DNA of 64,000 nucleotides from Chlorops oryzae (Eukaryota > Arthropoda > Insecta > Diptera > Chloropidae). Location: NCBI GenBank assembly GCA_020466095.1, contig CM035807.1, positions 51,550,752-51,614,751 of the forward strand. Reading direction: 5' to 3'. The position numbers and the translations under genes are program-made. Positions 21,383-32,009 of this stretch are shown in pieces. The stretch's first letter is position 1; each line of letters opens with the position of its first letter. A model generated the notes under the pieces. The model was not told the DNA's origin. It searched no databases and was given only the letters and a program-made list of their open reading frames with translations.

Positions 21383-22558
21383 TTGCAAGACAAAGTAGAA
21401 CCGGATTGGATCGCTGTAACTGCGACTCGAGAGGACGATGCGTACATCGAAATACCCTGTAGCCAGGCTATCGACGGCAGCATCACCCTATTGATCGATT
21501 CAGGAGCAGAGGCAAGTCTGGTAAAAAGAGAGATACTGATAGAATACGTTCCAAAAAACCGGAAGGATACGAAGTCCTTGAGAGGAGCGTTTGGAGGAAA
21601 TTTGACTACGATTGGATCAATAAAAGTGAAGCACAAGGCAATTCCAGCTTTGGAGATGGTGATGCACGTGGTGCCACGAAATAGCAGCCTGCAAGCAGAT
21701 GGACTCCTGGGGAGGGATATGCTCTGGAACAGGACTATACTAGATTCAATCAGAAAGGAGTTGATCTTCAAAGAAAAAGGCAATCTGGTGGCCACGATGC
21801 CTTTGAGGATAAGAGGAGAGAAAATAGATATTGCAGAGACGATTAGAGTCCCACCAAGATCCACGAGGATAGTACGCATAAATACAGGGCTACTCACGGA
21901 GGAAGTAGTCGTGCAGAAGAAACAATTAGCCGAACATATATATATTGGGGAAAGCCTCACGAAACCCAAAAACGGTATTGGGTTTGCGACAATACTTAAC
22001 GCGTCTGAAAAAATCACCGAAATAGGGGAAGGAATGGAAGTAAAATACTCACTCTTGAGAGATTACAGGATCCTAAGCATTTCGGAAATAAATGCAATCG
22101 ATAGTACCCAAGCAGACGAGAGGATGAATCTGCTAACAAATTCCCTAAAGTTAGAGCAGAATTTGAACGAAGAGGAAAGACAGTCCATAGTCGCAGTATG
22201 CAAGGACTATGCCGATGTATTTCACCTGAAGGGCGACAAATTGAGTTACACCAGTGTGCTCAAACATGAAATATCTACAGAAACAGGAAAGGCACCAATA
22301 AATATAAGACAGTATCGCTTGCCGGAGGCGCACAAGGAAGAAATAAATAAGCAGGTGGAAGAAATGCTGGATCAAGGCATAATCGCTCCAAGCAAATCGC
22401 CATGGAACGCGCCAATTATCCTAGTCCCGAAAAAAACAGGATCGGACGGGAAAAAGAAATGGCGATTGGTAGTAGATTTCCGCCAATTGAACGAAATCAC
22501 AATGAAACAGGTATTCCCAATACCACGAATCGATGAGATCCTCGACCAACTGGGTTGA
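21383..22558 (+). CDS. gypsy Pol part 1: protease and RT N-terminus
   Basis: Open for 391 codons. ITLLIDSGAEASLVKRE is the retropepsin active site with D-S-G. LQADGLLGRDMLW is the flap/hydrophobic ILGRD-type block. RT begins with INIRQYRLPEAHKEEINKQV, then GIIAPSKSPWNAPIILVPKK and WRLVVDFRQLNEIT. It ends in DEILDQLG followed by TGA (22556-22558), where the family reads straight on into FSTLDLASGYHQ, seen a few bases later in the same frame. The nonsense codon truncates RT before its catalytic residues. Confidence 0.85.
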   Translation: MQDKVEPDWIAVTATREDDAYIEIPCSQAIDGSITLLIDSGAEASLVKREILIEYVPKNRKDTKSLRGAFGGNLTTIGSIKVKHKAIPALEMVMHVVPRNSSLQADGLLGRDMLWNRTILDSIRKELIFKEKGNLVATMPLRIRGEKIDIAETIRVPPRSTRIVRINTGLLTEEVVVQKKQLAEHIYIGESLTKPKNGIGFATILNASEKITEIGEGMEVKYSLLRDYRILSISEINAIDSTQADERMNLLTNSLKLEQNLNEEERQSIVAVCKDYADVFHLKGDKLSYTSVLKHEISTETGKAPINIRQYRLPEAHKEEINKQVEEMLDQGIIAPSKSPWNAPIILVPKKTGSDGKKKWRLVVDFRQLNEITMKQVFPIPRIDEILDQLG

Positions 22559-23179
22559 AGTCGATATTTTAGTACCTTAGATCTGGCAAGCGGATATCAC
22601 CAGGTACTGGAAGATGAAAAAGCTAGAGGGAAAACAGCTTTCAGAACACTTTTAGGACACTACGAATTCGTGCGAATGCCATTTGGACTCTCTGGAGCGC
22701 CGGCGACTTTTCAACGAGTCATGAACAGCGTCCTAACCGGCCTACAAGGAGTCGATTGTTTCGTCTATTTGGATGATATTGTCATTTATGGGAGCAACCT
22801 AGAGCAACATGAACTCAGACTCCGAAAGGTACTGCAAGCTCTGCGAGAAAACAAACTTAAAAATCAGACGGAAAAATGTCAGTTTTTGCGGAAGGAAGTA
22901 GTCTATTTGGGTCACAAGTGTTCCGACCAAGGCGTCCGACCAGACCCTGGGAAAGTAGAATGCGTGGAAAAATTCCCAATTCCCAAAAACAAGAAGGAAT
23001 TGCAGTCTTTCTTGGGATTAGCAAACAATTACAGAAAGTTCATACCGAACGCAGCGGAACTTTTTATGCCATTAACATCTCTACTGAGAAAGGACAGCGA
23101 ATTCGTGTGGACAGAGAAATGCGAAAATGCGGTAGGAGAAATTAAAACTGCAATCACCAACCCACCGCTATTGAAATAA
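22559..23179 (+). pseudogene. gypsy RT catalytic part
   Basis: In frame with part 1 after the TGA. FSTLDLASGYHQVLEDE contains the first catalytic Asp, FVRMPFGLSGAPATFQRVMN the fingers/palm motif, and CFVYLDDIVIYG the YLDD box. The thumb and connection follow (FLGLANNYRKFIPNAAE) down to the stop TAA at 23177-23179. Except for the two flanking stops it looks well kept. Confidence 0.88.
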
Positions 23180-23775
23180 GCCGATTTTACTAAGCCATTC
23201 CTGTTAATAACGAATGCAAGTAACGAAGCGCTAGGAGCGGTACTCTCACAAGGCGAGCCGGGCGACGATCAGCCAATTGCGTTTGCAAGTCGAGCTTTAA
23301 GCGCAACGGAAAAAGGTACTCGACAATCGAAAAGGAATTCCTAGCCATTGTATGGGCGACAAAAAATTTCGTTCCTACCTTTTAGGCCGCCCATTTACGG
23401 TTTACATAGACCACAAACCCCTAAAGGGCATAGCAAATTCGAAAGATCAGACATACCGATTGGCCAGATTCCGCCATCAACTCTCGGAAATTGAGTTCGA
23501 AATTTGTTACAAAGCAGGAAAAGCGAACATGAATGCTGACGCGCTAAGTCACTTACCGTATGAAAGTGCTATGATATCAGTAACAACGAGGTCAAAAACA
23601 AACAGTAGACAAGAGGAGTCGAAAAGAGAGGAAGAAATTACACCCAAACACGAGGAAGAAGACATCCATCGCAGCACAACCGCACGAGGAGGACTTAGCG
23701 GTATTTTTGACCAACAGAAAGGATATCGACGAGGTCCTCAGAAATTTTCACGACGGACCATTAGGAGGACATAAA
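23180..23775 (+). pseudogene. gypsy RNase H (copy 1)
   Basis: FTKPFLLITNASNEALGAVL with the first RNase H Asp replaced (TNAS where the family has TDAS), then QPIAFASRALSATEK and a frameshift at about 23310-23345. In the 23352 frame follow KKFRSYLLGRPFTVYIDHKPL with the conserved D-H-K-P-L, FEICYKAGKANMNADALSHL (last Asp) and a charged linker. A further frame change occurs before the integrase at about 23707. Confidence 0.85.
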
Positions 23776-24750
23776 GGGGCACTGAAGACATATTTCCGCA
23801 TCCGACGGCAGTATAAATGGAGCGGCATGCAAAGACAGATCAGGGATTATGTAAAGAATTGCAAAAAATTCCAACAAAACAAGTGTTCCAAGGTGGAGAG
23901 GATGCCGATGGTACGATGGATGGTATATATGGATATAGTGGGACCCCTGCTGGAATCGTCACGAGGGAACAAATACATTCTGACCTTTATAGACGATTTT
24001 TCGAAATTCTTCACCTGCACAGCAATCGCTGATGGAGAAGCCGCAACAGTGGCAAGAGCGTTTTTCAATGAAATAATATCAAAACTCTAAATACCTAAAG
24101 TCTTGATTACCGACAAAGGCGCAAATTTCACATCAAAATTGTTTAACGAAGTATGCAAAATTCTTGGAATAAGGAAGTATCAAACCTCTCGTTACCACTC
24201 GCAAGATAATGGGGCTCTCGAAAGGAGCCACCGACCACTTGCAGAATTTCTCCGAAATTTTGTGAACGAAGTTGGCACAAATTGGGACGAGTGGCTGCAC
24301 CATGCTATGCACGTACAGAACAACACAGTCCACTCATCAACCAAACAAACGCCCTGCAAGATACTTTTTGGATTTGAAGCCGATATTCCATTTAAACTAA
24401 AAGGAACACCGGAGCCACTGTATAATACCGACGATTTCTCGAAAATATTGAAATATCAAATACAGCGCACCCATCATTTAGTACGAGAGAACCAAAATAT
24501 AGCCAAAGAAAAATCCAAGCGATACTACGATAAGGGCTCAAAAGTCAGAGAATTTCAGACGGGAGACAAAGTGTGGCTAAAGAACCAAAACCGAAAAAAT
24601 AAATTCTTACCCATTTGGGAAGGCCCTTATTCGATTGTATCAGTTCCAACGCCGGTGAATGTAAAATTTAAAATCAAAGGAAAAGAAAAAACATTCCACC
24701 GAAACCTAATAAAGCTACATTATCAAAAAGAACAGCAAACAAAACAATAA
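23707..24750 (+). pseudogene. gypsy integrase (copy 1)
   Basis: Zinc-binding domain: FHDGPLGGHKGALKTYFRI supplies the His pair, but the Cys pair reads NCKKFQQNK, so the second Cys is Phe. Core: YMDIVGPLLESSRGN (first Asp), then TAA at 24088-24090, ITDKGANFTSKLF (second Asp) and GALERSHRPLAEFL (Glu), 35 residues apart (DD35E). C-terminal GPY/F block: IWEGPYSIVSVPTPVNVKF. The frame ends at 24750. The stop and the lost zinc ligand argue against activity. Confidence 0.87.
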
Positions 24751-25098
24751 CCCTTGCCTTACGGCAATAAAAAAATTTTTATATTTTCTCCAAGTAAATT
24801 ACAATTCAATGATTTAAACCACCGAAAGCATAAATCAGTACTTAATATGCCAACCAATGCATTTACACAATTCAAGGTGTATCAAATTCTTCGACCAAAG
24901 GAGAAGAGGCGTTTGTTTTTCTTTATTTTCACACACAATTTCAGTTCGATCGTCTGTGATTGGAATCGAACTCACGTCAGCTAAAATTCTTGCAATCAAT
25001 AAAACCCTTAACCTATCAACGTGTTCGGCGGAAGAAGAAATTTTTCAATACAACAAGTTAAACCACCGAAGACAATAAACACGATAAGTAAACTCTAA
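24751..25098 (+). other. Spacer between integrase and Ulp1-like ORF (copy 1)
   Basis: No coding signature. Copy 2 equivalent is about 29972-30321. The two copies differ only by one-base homopolymer indels. Confidence 0.5.
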
Positions 25099-25760
25099 AC
25101 AAACGCGATTTCAAGCAGAATAAATAAAATAAATTGGAATTTGAATAGAGTCAATGAGAAAAATTGGCTGAACGACGACCATATCAACTCCCTGCTGCCA
25201 TGGTTGATGAGAAAGGCTAACAACAAGAAGATTCACGTATTCGACACACACTTTTATGCATGCGCAACCGCATCAAAGGAAAACTCACTGCCGGAACAAA
25301 TACGATTGAACGGTTTTCTAAAAAGGGTGAACATCTTCGAGTGCGAAAGCCTAGTGATCCCAGTACACGAGCGAAACCACTTGATGCTGGCGATCGTAAC
25401 ATGGCCAGCGATGTACGTACTGGACTCCCTTAAACCGCACGACGCAAAGAAAATCGCGGAAAAAATAAGGTCAATTGTGCAATGGGAGGCGAAAAGAAAA
25501 TGCTCAACAGACACCACGGAGTACTCGGAAAACAAAAAATGTAAATGATTGCGGAATATATTTGCTGCGGTTTGCGGAAAAATACCGAGACGTCGTAAGA
25601 GCAGGACGAGCCTTTTTGCCCCGAGACGCCCTTGTGGAGGAAAGTAAAATTTCAAGAATATTCCTCGACCAGTTAATAACGGAGCAAAAGATGACTCGCG
25701 CAGAATGGAATGAGACGGAGGAAGAGCGAAAGTTCTTGCAGAATGAAATTCAAAGAATTT
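25099..25760 (+). pseudogene. Ulp1/SENP-like (C48) cysteine protease ORF in gypsy element, copy 1
   Basis: The frame is open from 25099 to 25548 and then continues in another frame to 25760 after an indel of one or two bases around 25480-25545. The first part has NWLNDDHINSLLPWLMRKAN, matching the 'WLnDe.Inf...l' opening of Ulp1 domains, then VFDTHFYACAT, VNIFECESLVIPVHERNHLM (catalytic His region, HW replaced by HL) and YVLDSLKP (Asp). After the shift comes NVNDCGIYLLRFAEKY, the Q..N.DCG block with the nucleophile Cys; copy 1 has Lys where copy 2 has Gln. Family role: Ulp1/SENP enzymes cut SUMO or Nedd8 isopeptide bonds, and adenain-like relatives process viral proteins. No in-frame ATG precedes the domain, so splicing or a non-AUG start would be needed. 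There is no such gene in the ordinary gypsy layout. The frame break is present in both copies. Confidence 0.78.
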
Positions 25761-25957
25761 GAGCAAATTGTAAGCCAGGGAATCGAAAGTACTGTAAAAT
25801 AATATATAAGACTAAAATATATTCCGTATTTATCTCACGCAAAGGGGATGTTGGGTATAAACAATTTAAATGCGCAATAACATATCACCATGCAAATTAA
25901 TAAATAAAAAAAAAATGGGAGAGATAGAGCGTTCTTTTAAGAATATTTTCAAAACCA
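25761..25957 (+). other. Spacer between Ulp1-like ORF and env (copy 1)
   Basis: About 200 bp of AT-rich sequence; copy 2 equivalent is 30985-31181. No gene seen. Confidence 0.4.
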
Positions 25958-26737
25958 TTGTTTTATTTGTCCAGAGGAAATAGGTGGAGAATAGTGGAGG
26001 AGCCTTTGTGGAAGCGACAAAGGGCGAAGATGTTTGTGCGAATTCCGTTTCCTTTTTCTTTTCAGGAAAAAATAATCATCTTGGTGTTAATAACAACAGT
26101 CAACTACGGACGACTTCAAATAACGCCAGTAGACGAACAAGGAGGATTTGTCCAGATCCACATAAAAGAAACAGAAATTATAGAGGATTTCTACACCGTG
26201 CTACATGTGATACACCCAGCGGAAATTCTGAAGGTTATCAACACAATCAATGAGTATGTCGACACGGTGGAAATAAAAAACAGAGAACTGCTGCTGGCAG
26301 AAATTAGAACCATCAGATCAAAACTTAGCTCCTCAATACCAAGAGAGAATGATCGATCTCGAAGAGGACTTCTGAACGCGGTAGGTACGGCCGCCAACTG
26401 GATATTTGGCGTCATGGACGACGACGACCGAAAAGAAATCCTAGAGCACCTGACATTGGCAGACCAGAATAGCCATAACGCCATAAAAGGGTTGAACGAA
26501 CAAATATACATAAACGATTTTTTCAACGAAACAATTTCAACGATAAAAAGGACGATGGAAAAGGATCTGGGCATGGTTAACGAAGTATTCACCACAGTAA
26601 AAAGGCAAAACGATGAAATCACTAAGCATGTCCGTTATAGACCAGATGCTAAAACTAAAAAGTTAGAGGAAAAGGTCAACATCATCCAGGACAGTATTCA
26701 TCAGCAAAAAACGGGGTGGCGCATCCCAACATACTAA
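25958..26737 (+). pseudogene. env-like fusion protein, N-terminal part (copy 1)
   Basis: Baculovirus-F/errantivirus-type envelope protein. A strong polypyrimidine tract ending CAG at 26065 could be a 3' splice site. It falls exactly on a codon boundary and is followed by a hydrophobic stretch (KIIILVLITTVNYG) that fits a signal peptide. ENDRSRRGLLNAVGTAANW is a furin-type cleavage site followed by the presumed fusion peptide. A heptad-rich region follows. The last 30 codons diverge from copy 2 by indels where the sequence quality drops. The C-terminal half is only traceable as degraded fragments after 26740. Confidence 0.8.
26064..26065 (+). promoter_or_regulatory. Candidate env 3' splice site
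   Basis: A run of 14 pyrimidine-rich bases (TTTCCTTTTTCTTTT) precedes CAG/G. Env of gypsy-type errantiviruses is made from a spliced RNA, so this is where an acceptor is expected. The copy 2 equivalent is 31288-31289. Confidence 0.55.
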
Positions 26738-27299
26738 CGACGGAGGAGATAGAAAGATTCAAATGGACTATTACAAAGTAAAACTAATCGAGGGGAGTGA
26801 TGTATACGTAAACAAAGCACTTTCGCAGTAAAAATCCCAAGAAATTCCGGAAATAGAAGTAAAATGGTTACCCCCTCTTCCAAACAAAAAATACAAGAAA
26901 ATAATAGAAAGGGACGAACATATCACAACAATAGTAACCAACTTTAGTTTCACGGAAAATTCAGTACGGAAGGAATTGAAAAAGAGTAGAAAATGCGTTT
27001 TTTTAAACATGTAGATCCGTATAATAACAAAATCTCCATACAATACATAAGAATCAACACTACTAATAAAAAACGGGAGGCAAACGCAGTCTCACACGAT
27101 TGCGACACGCGCAACATTACACTTAACAAGAACGTACTTATCTCCTTCTCCAATTGCACCATAGTCATTAAGGCCAAAATTTTACGAATACTCAGATTAT
27201 AATGAAGAAAAATATTTTTACCCAGAAGACGAAAAACACAATATCAAATTCAACGACACCATCAACTTCGAAGAAATTCAAAAAAAAGTTTAAAAACCG

Positions 27300-28326
27300 A
27301 AAAACTCATTGAAGAATTAACATTACACAGAAATTTTTATAAAAAGAAACCATTATCCTGGAGGGTATTTTTGTTTCTGCTTGAAACAAAACTTTTTCCG
27401 CCTGGCTTGAAAGGCCATCCAAAAAAAAAGTTTTACACTTTTTGAATTTGAGAAAAAGGGGAAGAACCTTAAAAAAAAACAACGCAAAAAATTTTCCTTT
27501 TCTTTTAAAACAGTTTTCTCATAAAAAAAACCAAACAGGCCTGGGAAAAAAGGAAAAGTTTATATAACCCGCACCAACAGGGGTTTCCGGCGCCGCTAAC
27601 TCCCATTAAATAAAAAAAGCATAACCAATTTTGTTTTTAATTCATTTTTTTTCTCCTTTTTTAATTTTTTTATTTCAAGCCCAGGAGACCAAACGGTTGG
27701 CCCAATTGAATTGGGCCGGTCCCCCAAGAGGCTGAAAGTGGGGCCACGGGAACCGCCAAAAACCCTCCATAGGGACCGAAAACATCCAATCGGGCTGTGC
27801 GGGAAAGGGCCATTCCCCTAATTTTGTACTTAAAAGTCAACGAAACGCAACAAAAGGTTCGCCAAAAAACACAAAAAAAAAAAACGGCAACCAAAATTGA
27901 CGGCAAAATTTTTTTTTTTGTGGCAAAAATTTTTTTTTTCCCTCTTTGACCCGCCATACGCAAAAACACCGGACCATGTCAAAACAAAAAAAAACCCAAA
28001 AAGGGGGAAAACTTTGCAAAGAAAATGTGTTCACAGGAAAAAAAATCAAGTGAAAATTTCCAAAAGCTGGGATTTTTTGGGGTTCTTTATATTTTTTGGA
28101 AATGGCACCAAAACCCACTTCTTAAAGGGAAAATTTGCTGGTAAAATTTTTGAAAGCTTCCGTTCAAACCCATTTTTGTAATAAAAAAAAAAAGGGTTAT
28201 TTGGGACAAATAAATTACAAAATTTGAAAAATTATGAACAAAAAAAACCCCTTATTTCCTAAATGGGTTATTTACATCTTTAAATAAAGCCCTTTTTTTA
28301 AGGGGCAAAAAATGAATTTTTTTTTC
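27300..28326. other. Error-rich sequence, probable assembly artefact
   Basis: Homopolymer-rich, with runs of A, T, C and G inflated. Recognisable phrases align in order with clean sequence at 33880-34950, for example AGGGCCATTCCCCT and AATTTTGTACTTAAAAG. Open frames here (27670-28181) are meaningless. The tract ends abruptly at 28326, where clean RNase H sequence restarts. Confidence 0.85.
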
Positions 28327-28996
28327 TGTGGACAGAGAAATGCGAAAATGCGGTAGGAGAAATTAAAACTGCAATCACCAACCCACCGCTATTGAAATAA
28401 GCCGATTTTACTAAGCCATTCCTGTTAATAACGAATGCAAGTAACGAAGCGCTAGGAGCGGTACTCTCACAAGGCGAGCCGGGCGACGATCAGCCAATTG
28501 CGTTTGCAAGTCGAGCTTTAAGCGCAACGGAAAAAGGTACTCGACAATCGAAAAGGAATTCCTAGCCATTGTATGGGCGACAAAAAATTTCGTTCCTACC
28601 TTTTAGGCCGCCCATTTACGGTTTACATAGACCACAAACCCCTAAAGGGCATAGCAAATTCGAAAGATCAGACATACCGATTGGCCAGATTCCGCCATCA
28701 ACTCTCGGAAATTGAGTTCGAAATTTGTTACAAAGCAGGAAAAGCGAACATGAATGCTGACGCGCTAAGTCACTTACCGTATGAAAGTGCTATGATATCA
28801 GTAACAACGAGGTCAAAAACAAACAGTAGACAAGAGGAGTCGAAAAGAGAGGAAGAAATTACACCCAAACACGAGGAAGAAGACATCCATCGCAGCACAA
28901 CCGCACGAGGAGGACTTAGCGGTATTTTTGACCAACAGAAAGGATATCGACGAGGTCCTCAGAAATTTTCACGACGGACCATTAGGAGGACATAAA
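28327..28996 (+). pseudogene. gypsy RNase H (copy 2)
   Basis: Same sequence as copy 1, including the TAA (28398-28400) and the frameshifts. It starts in mid-domain at 28327, immediately after the noisy tract, so the preceding RT is absent on this side. Confidence 0.85.
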
Positions 28997-29971
28997 GGGG
29001 CACTGAAGACATATTTCCGCATCCGACGGCAGTATAAATGGAGCGGCATGCAAAGACAGATCAGGGATTATGTAAAGAATTGCAAAAAATTCCAACAAAA
29101 CAAGTGTTCCAAGGTGGAGAGGATGCCGATGGTACGATGGATGGTATATATGGATATAGTGGGACCCCTGCTGGAATCGTCACGAGGGAACAAATACATT
29201 CTGACCTTTATAGACGATTTTTCGAAATTCTTCACCTGCACAGCAATCGCTGATGGAGAAGCCGCAACAGTGGCAAGAGCGTTTTTCAATGAAATAATAT
29301 CAAAACTCTAAATACCTAAAGTCTTGATTACCGACAAAGGCGCAAATTTCACATCAAAATTGTTTAACGAAGTATGCAAAATTCTTGGAATAAGGAAGTA
29401 TCAAACCTCTCGTTACCACTCGCAAGATAATGGGGCTCTCGAAAGGAGCCACCGACCACTTGCAGAATTTCTCCGAAATTTTGTGAACGAAGTTGGCACA
29501 AATTGGGACGAGTGGCTGCACCATGCTATGCACGTACAGAACAACACAGTCCACTCATCAACCAAACAAACGCCCTGCAAGATACTTTTTGGATTTGAAG
29601 CCGATATTCCATTTAAACTAAAAGGAACACCGGAGCCACTGTATAATACCGACGATTTCTCGAAAATATTGAAATATCAAATACAGCGCACCCATCATTT
29701 AGTACGAGAGAACCAAAATATAGCCAAAGAAAAATCCAAGCGATACTACGATAAGGGCTCAAAAGTCAGAGAATTTCAGACGGGAGACAAAGTGTGGCTA
29801 AAGAACCAAAACCGAAAAAATAAATTCTTACCCATTTGGGAAGGCCCTTATTCGATTGTATCAGTTCCAACGCCGGTGAATGTAAAATTTAAAATCAAAG
29901 GAAAAGAAAAAACATTCCACCGAAACCTAATAAAGCTACATTATCAAAAAGAACAGCAAACAAAACAATAA
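28928..29971 (+). pseudogene. gypsy integrase (copy 2)
   Basis: Identical to copy 1 over the whole translated length: same His pair, missing second Cys, internal TAA (29309-29311), DD35E residues and GPY block. Total identity at this length indicates a very recent or artificial duplication rather than two old copies. Confidence 0.87.
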
Positions 29972-30321
29972 CCCTTGCCTTACGGCAATAAAAAAAATTT
30001 TTATATTTTCTCCAAGTAAATTACAATTCAATGATTTAAACCACCGAAAGCATAAATCAGTACTTAATATGCCAACCAATGCATTTACACAATTCAAGGT
30101 GTATCAAATTCTTCGACCAAAGGAGAAGAGGCGTTTGTTTTTCTTTATTTTCACACACAATTTCAGTTCGATCGTCTGTGATTGGAATCGAACTCACGTC
30201 AGCTAAAAATTCTTGCAATCAATAAAACCCTTAACCTATCAACGTGTTCGGCGGAAGAAGAAATTTTTCAATACAACAAGTTAAACCACCGAAGACAATA
30301 AACACGATAAGTAAACTCTAA

Positions 30322-30986
30322 ACAAACGCGATTTCAAGCAGAATAAATAAAATAAATTGGAATTTGAATAGAGTCAATGAGAAAAATTGGCTGAACGACG
30401 ACCATATCAACTCCCTGCTGCCATGGTTGATGAGAAAGGCTAACAACAAGAAGATTCACGTATTCGACACACACTTTTATGCATGCGCAACCGCATCAAA
30501 GGAAAACTCACTGCCGGAACAAATACGATTGAACGGTTTTCTAAAAAGGGTGAACATCTTCGAGTGCGAAAGCCTAGTGATCCCAGTACACGAGCGAAAC
30601 CACTTGATGCTGGCGATCGTAACATGGCCAGCGATGTACGTACTGGACTCCCTTAAACCGCACGACGCAAAGAAAATCGCGGAAAAAATAAGGTCAATTG
30701 TGCAATGGGAGGCGAAAAGAAAATGTCCAGCAGACACCACGGAGTACTCGGAAAACAACAAAATGTAAATGATTGCGGAATATATTTGCTGCGGTTTGCG
30801 GAAAAATACCGAGACGTCGTAAGAGCAGGACGAGCCTTTTTGCCCCGAGACGCCCTTGTGGAGGAAAGTAAAATTTCAAGAATATTCCTCGACCAGTTAA
30901 TAACGGAGCAAAAGATGACTCGCGCAGAATGGAATGAGACGGAGGAAGAGCGAAAGTTCTTGCAGAATGAAATTCAAAGAATTTGA
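30322..30986 (+). pseudogene. Ulp1/SENP-like (C48) cysteine protease ORF, copy 2
   Basis: The first frame runs to 30768 and the second frame from about 30705 to 30986. The motifs equal copy 1, but the active-site block reads QQNVNDCGIYLL, with the Gln that forms the oxyanion hole in Ulp1 enzymes retained. I count 15 residues from the proposed catalytic His to the Asp, close to the 16-17 seen in known family members. The C-terminal tail after the Cys block is acidic and ends in EEERKFLQNEIQRI. A one-base frame break lies between Asp and Cys blocks (30705-30760). Whether it is real, a programmed shift or a base error cannot be told from sequence alone. Confidence 0.8.
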
Positions 30987-31181
30987 GCAAATTGTAAGCC
31001 AGGGAATCGAAAGTACTGTAAAATAATATATAAGACTAAAATATATTCCGTATTTATCTCACGCAAAGGGGATGTTGGGTATAAACAATTTAAATGCGCA
31101 ATAACATATCACCATGCAAATTAATAAATAAAAAAAAAATGGGAGAGATAGAGCGTTCTTTTAAGAATATTTTCAAAACCA

Positions 31182-32009
31182 TTGTTTTATTTGTCCAGAG
31201 GAAATAGGTGGAGAATAGTGGAGGAGCCTTTGTGGAAGCGACAAAGGGCGAAGATGTTTGTGCGAATTCCGTTTCCTTTTTCTTTTCAGGAAAAAATAAT
31301 CATCTTGGTGTTAATAACAACAGTCAACTACGGACGACTTCAAATAACGCCAGTAGACGAACAAGGAGGATTTGTCCAGATCCACATAAAAGAAACAGAA
31401 ATTATAGAGGATTTCTACACCGTGCTACATGTGATACACCCAGCGGAAATTCTGAAGGTTATCAACACAATCAATGAGTATGTCGACACGGTGGAAATAA
31501 AAAACAGAGAACTGCTGCTGGCAGAAATTAGAACCATCAGATCAAAACTTAGCTCCTCAATACCAAGAGAGAATGATCGATCTCGAAGAGGACTTCTGAA
31601 CGCGGTAGGTACGGCCGCCAACTGGATATTTGGCGTCATGGACGACGACGACCGAAAAGAAATCCTAGAGCACCTGACATTGGCAGACCAGAATAGCCAT
31701 AACGCCATAAAAGGGTTGAACGAACAAATATACATAAACGATTTTTTCAACGAAACAATTTCAACGATAAAAAGGACGATGGAAAAGGATCTGGGCATGG
31801 TTAACGAAGTATTCACCACAGTAAAAAGGCAAAACGATGAAATCACTAAGCATGTCCGTTATCATGACCAGATGCTAAAACTAAAAAGTATAGAGGAAAA
31901 GGTCAACATCATCCAGGACAGTATCTCATCAGCAAAAAACGGGGTGGCGCATCCCAACATACTAACGACGGAGGAGATAGAAAGATTCAAATGGACTATT
32001 ACAAAGTAA
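31182..32009 (+). CDS. env-like fusion protein, N-terminal part (copy 2)
   Basis: 275 open codons; clean version of the 25958 frame. Features in order: upstream segment before the candidate splice acceptor (31288-31289), signal-peptide-like hydrophobic stretch (about residues 37-50), furin-type RSRR site (about residue 137) with GLLNAVGTAANWIFG behind it, and an acidic DDDD turn. A long helical heptad region follows to KSIEEKVNIIQDSI. It ends at a stop (32007-32009) in the middle of the ectodomain. Membrane fusion for cell entry is the known role of the family. The gene here is broken and further split by a mariner. Confidence 0.8.
   Translation: MFYLSRGNRWRIVEEPLWKRQRAKMFVRIPFPFSFQEKIIILVLITTVNYGRLQITPVDEQGGFVQIHIKETEIIEDFYTVLHVIHPAEILKVINTINEYVDTVEIKNRELLLAEIRTIRSKLSSSIPRENDRSRRGLLNAVGTAANWIFGVMDDDDRKEILEHLTLADQNSHNAIKGLNEQIYINDFFNETISTIKRTMEKDLGMVNEVFTTVKRQNDEITKHVRYHDQMLKLKSIEEKVNIIQDSISSAKNGVAHPNILTTEEIERFKWTITK

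Larger units (their letters stand above)
23106..28326 (+). repeat. Duplication copy 1 (pol RNase H to beyond env), noisy 3' half
   Basis: From TGTGGACAGAG at 23106 the sequence matches 28327 on at a constant offset of 5221, growing to 5224 by 25958. Identity is essentially complete until about 26630. After that single-base losses and homopolymer changes accumulate. From 27300 to 28326 the sequence can only be aligned with difficulty to 32570-34950, with a 1288-bp mariner missing. It reads like an unpolished long-read extension. Confidence 0.9.

Noticed and set aside
27670..28181. ORFs in the noisy tract
   Set aside because: Sequence is indel-ridden and homopolymer-inflated; frames mean nothing here.
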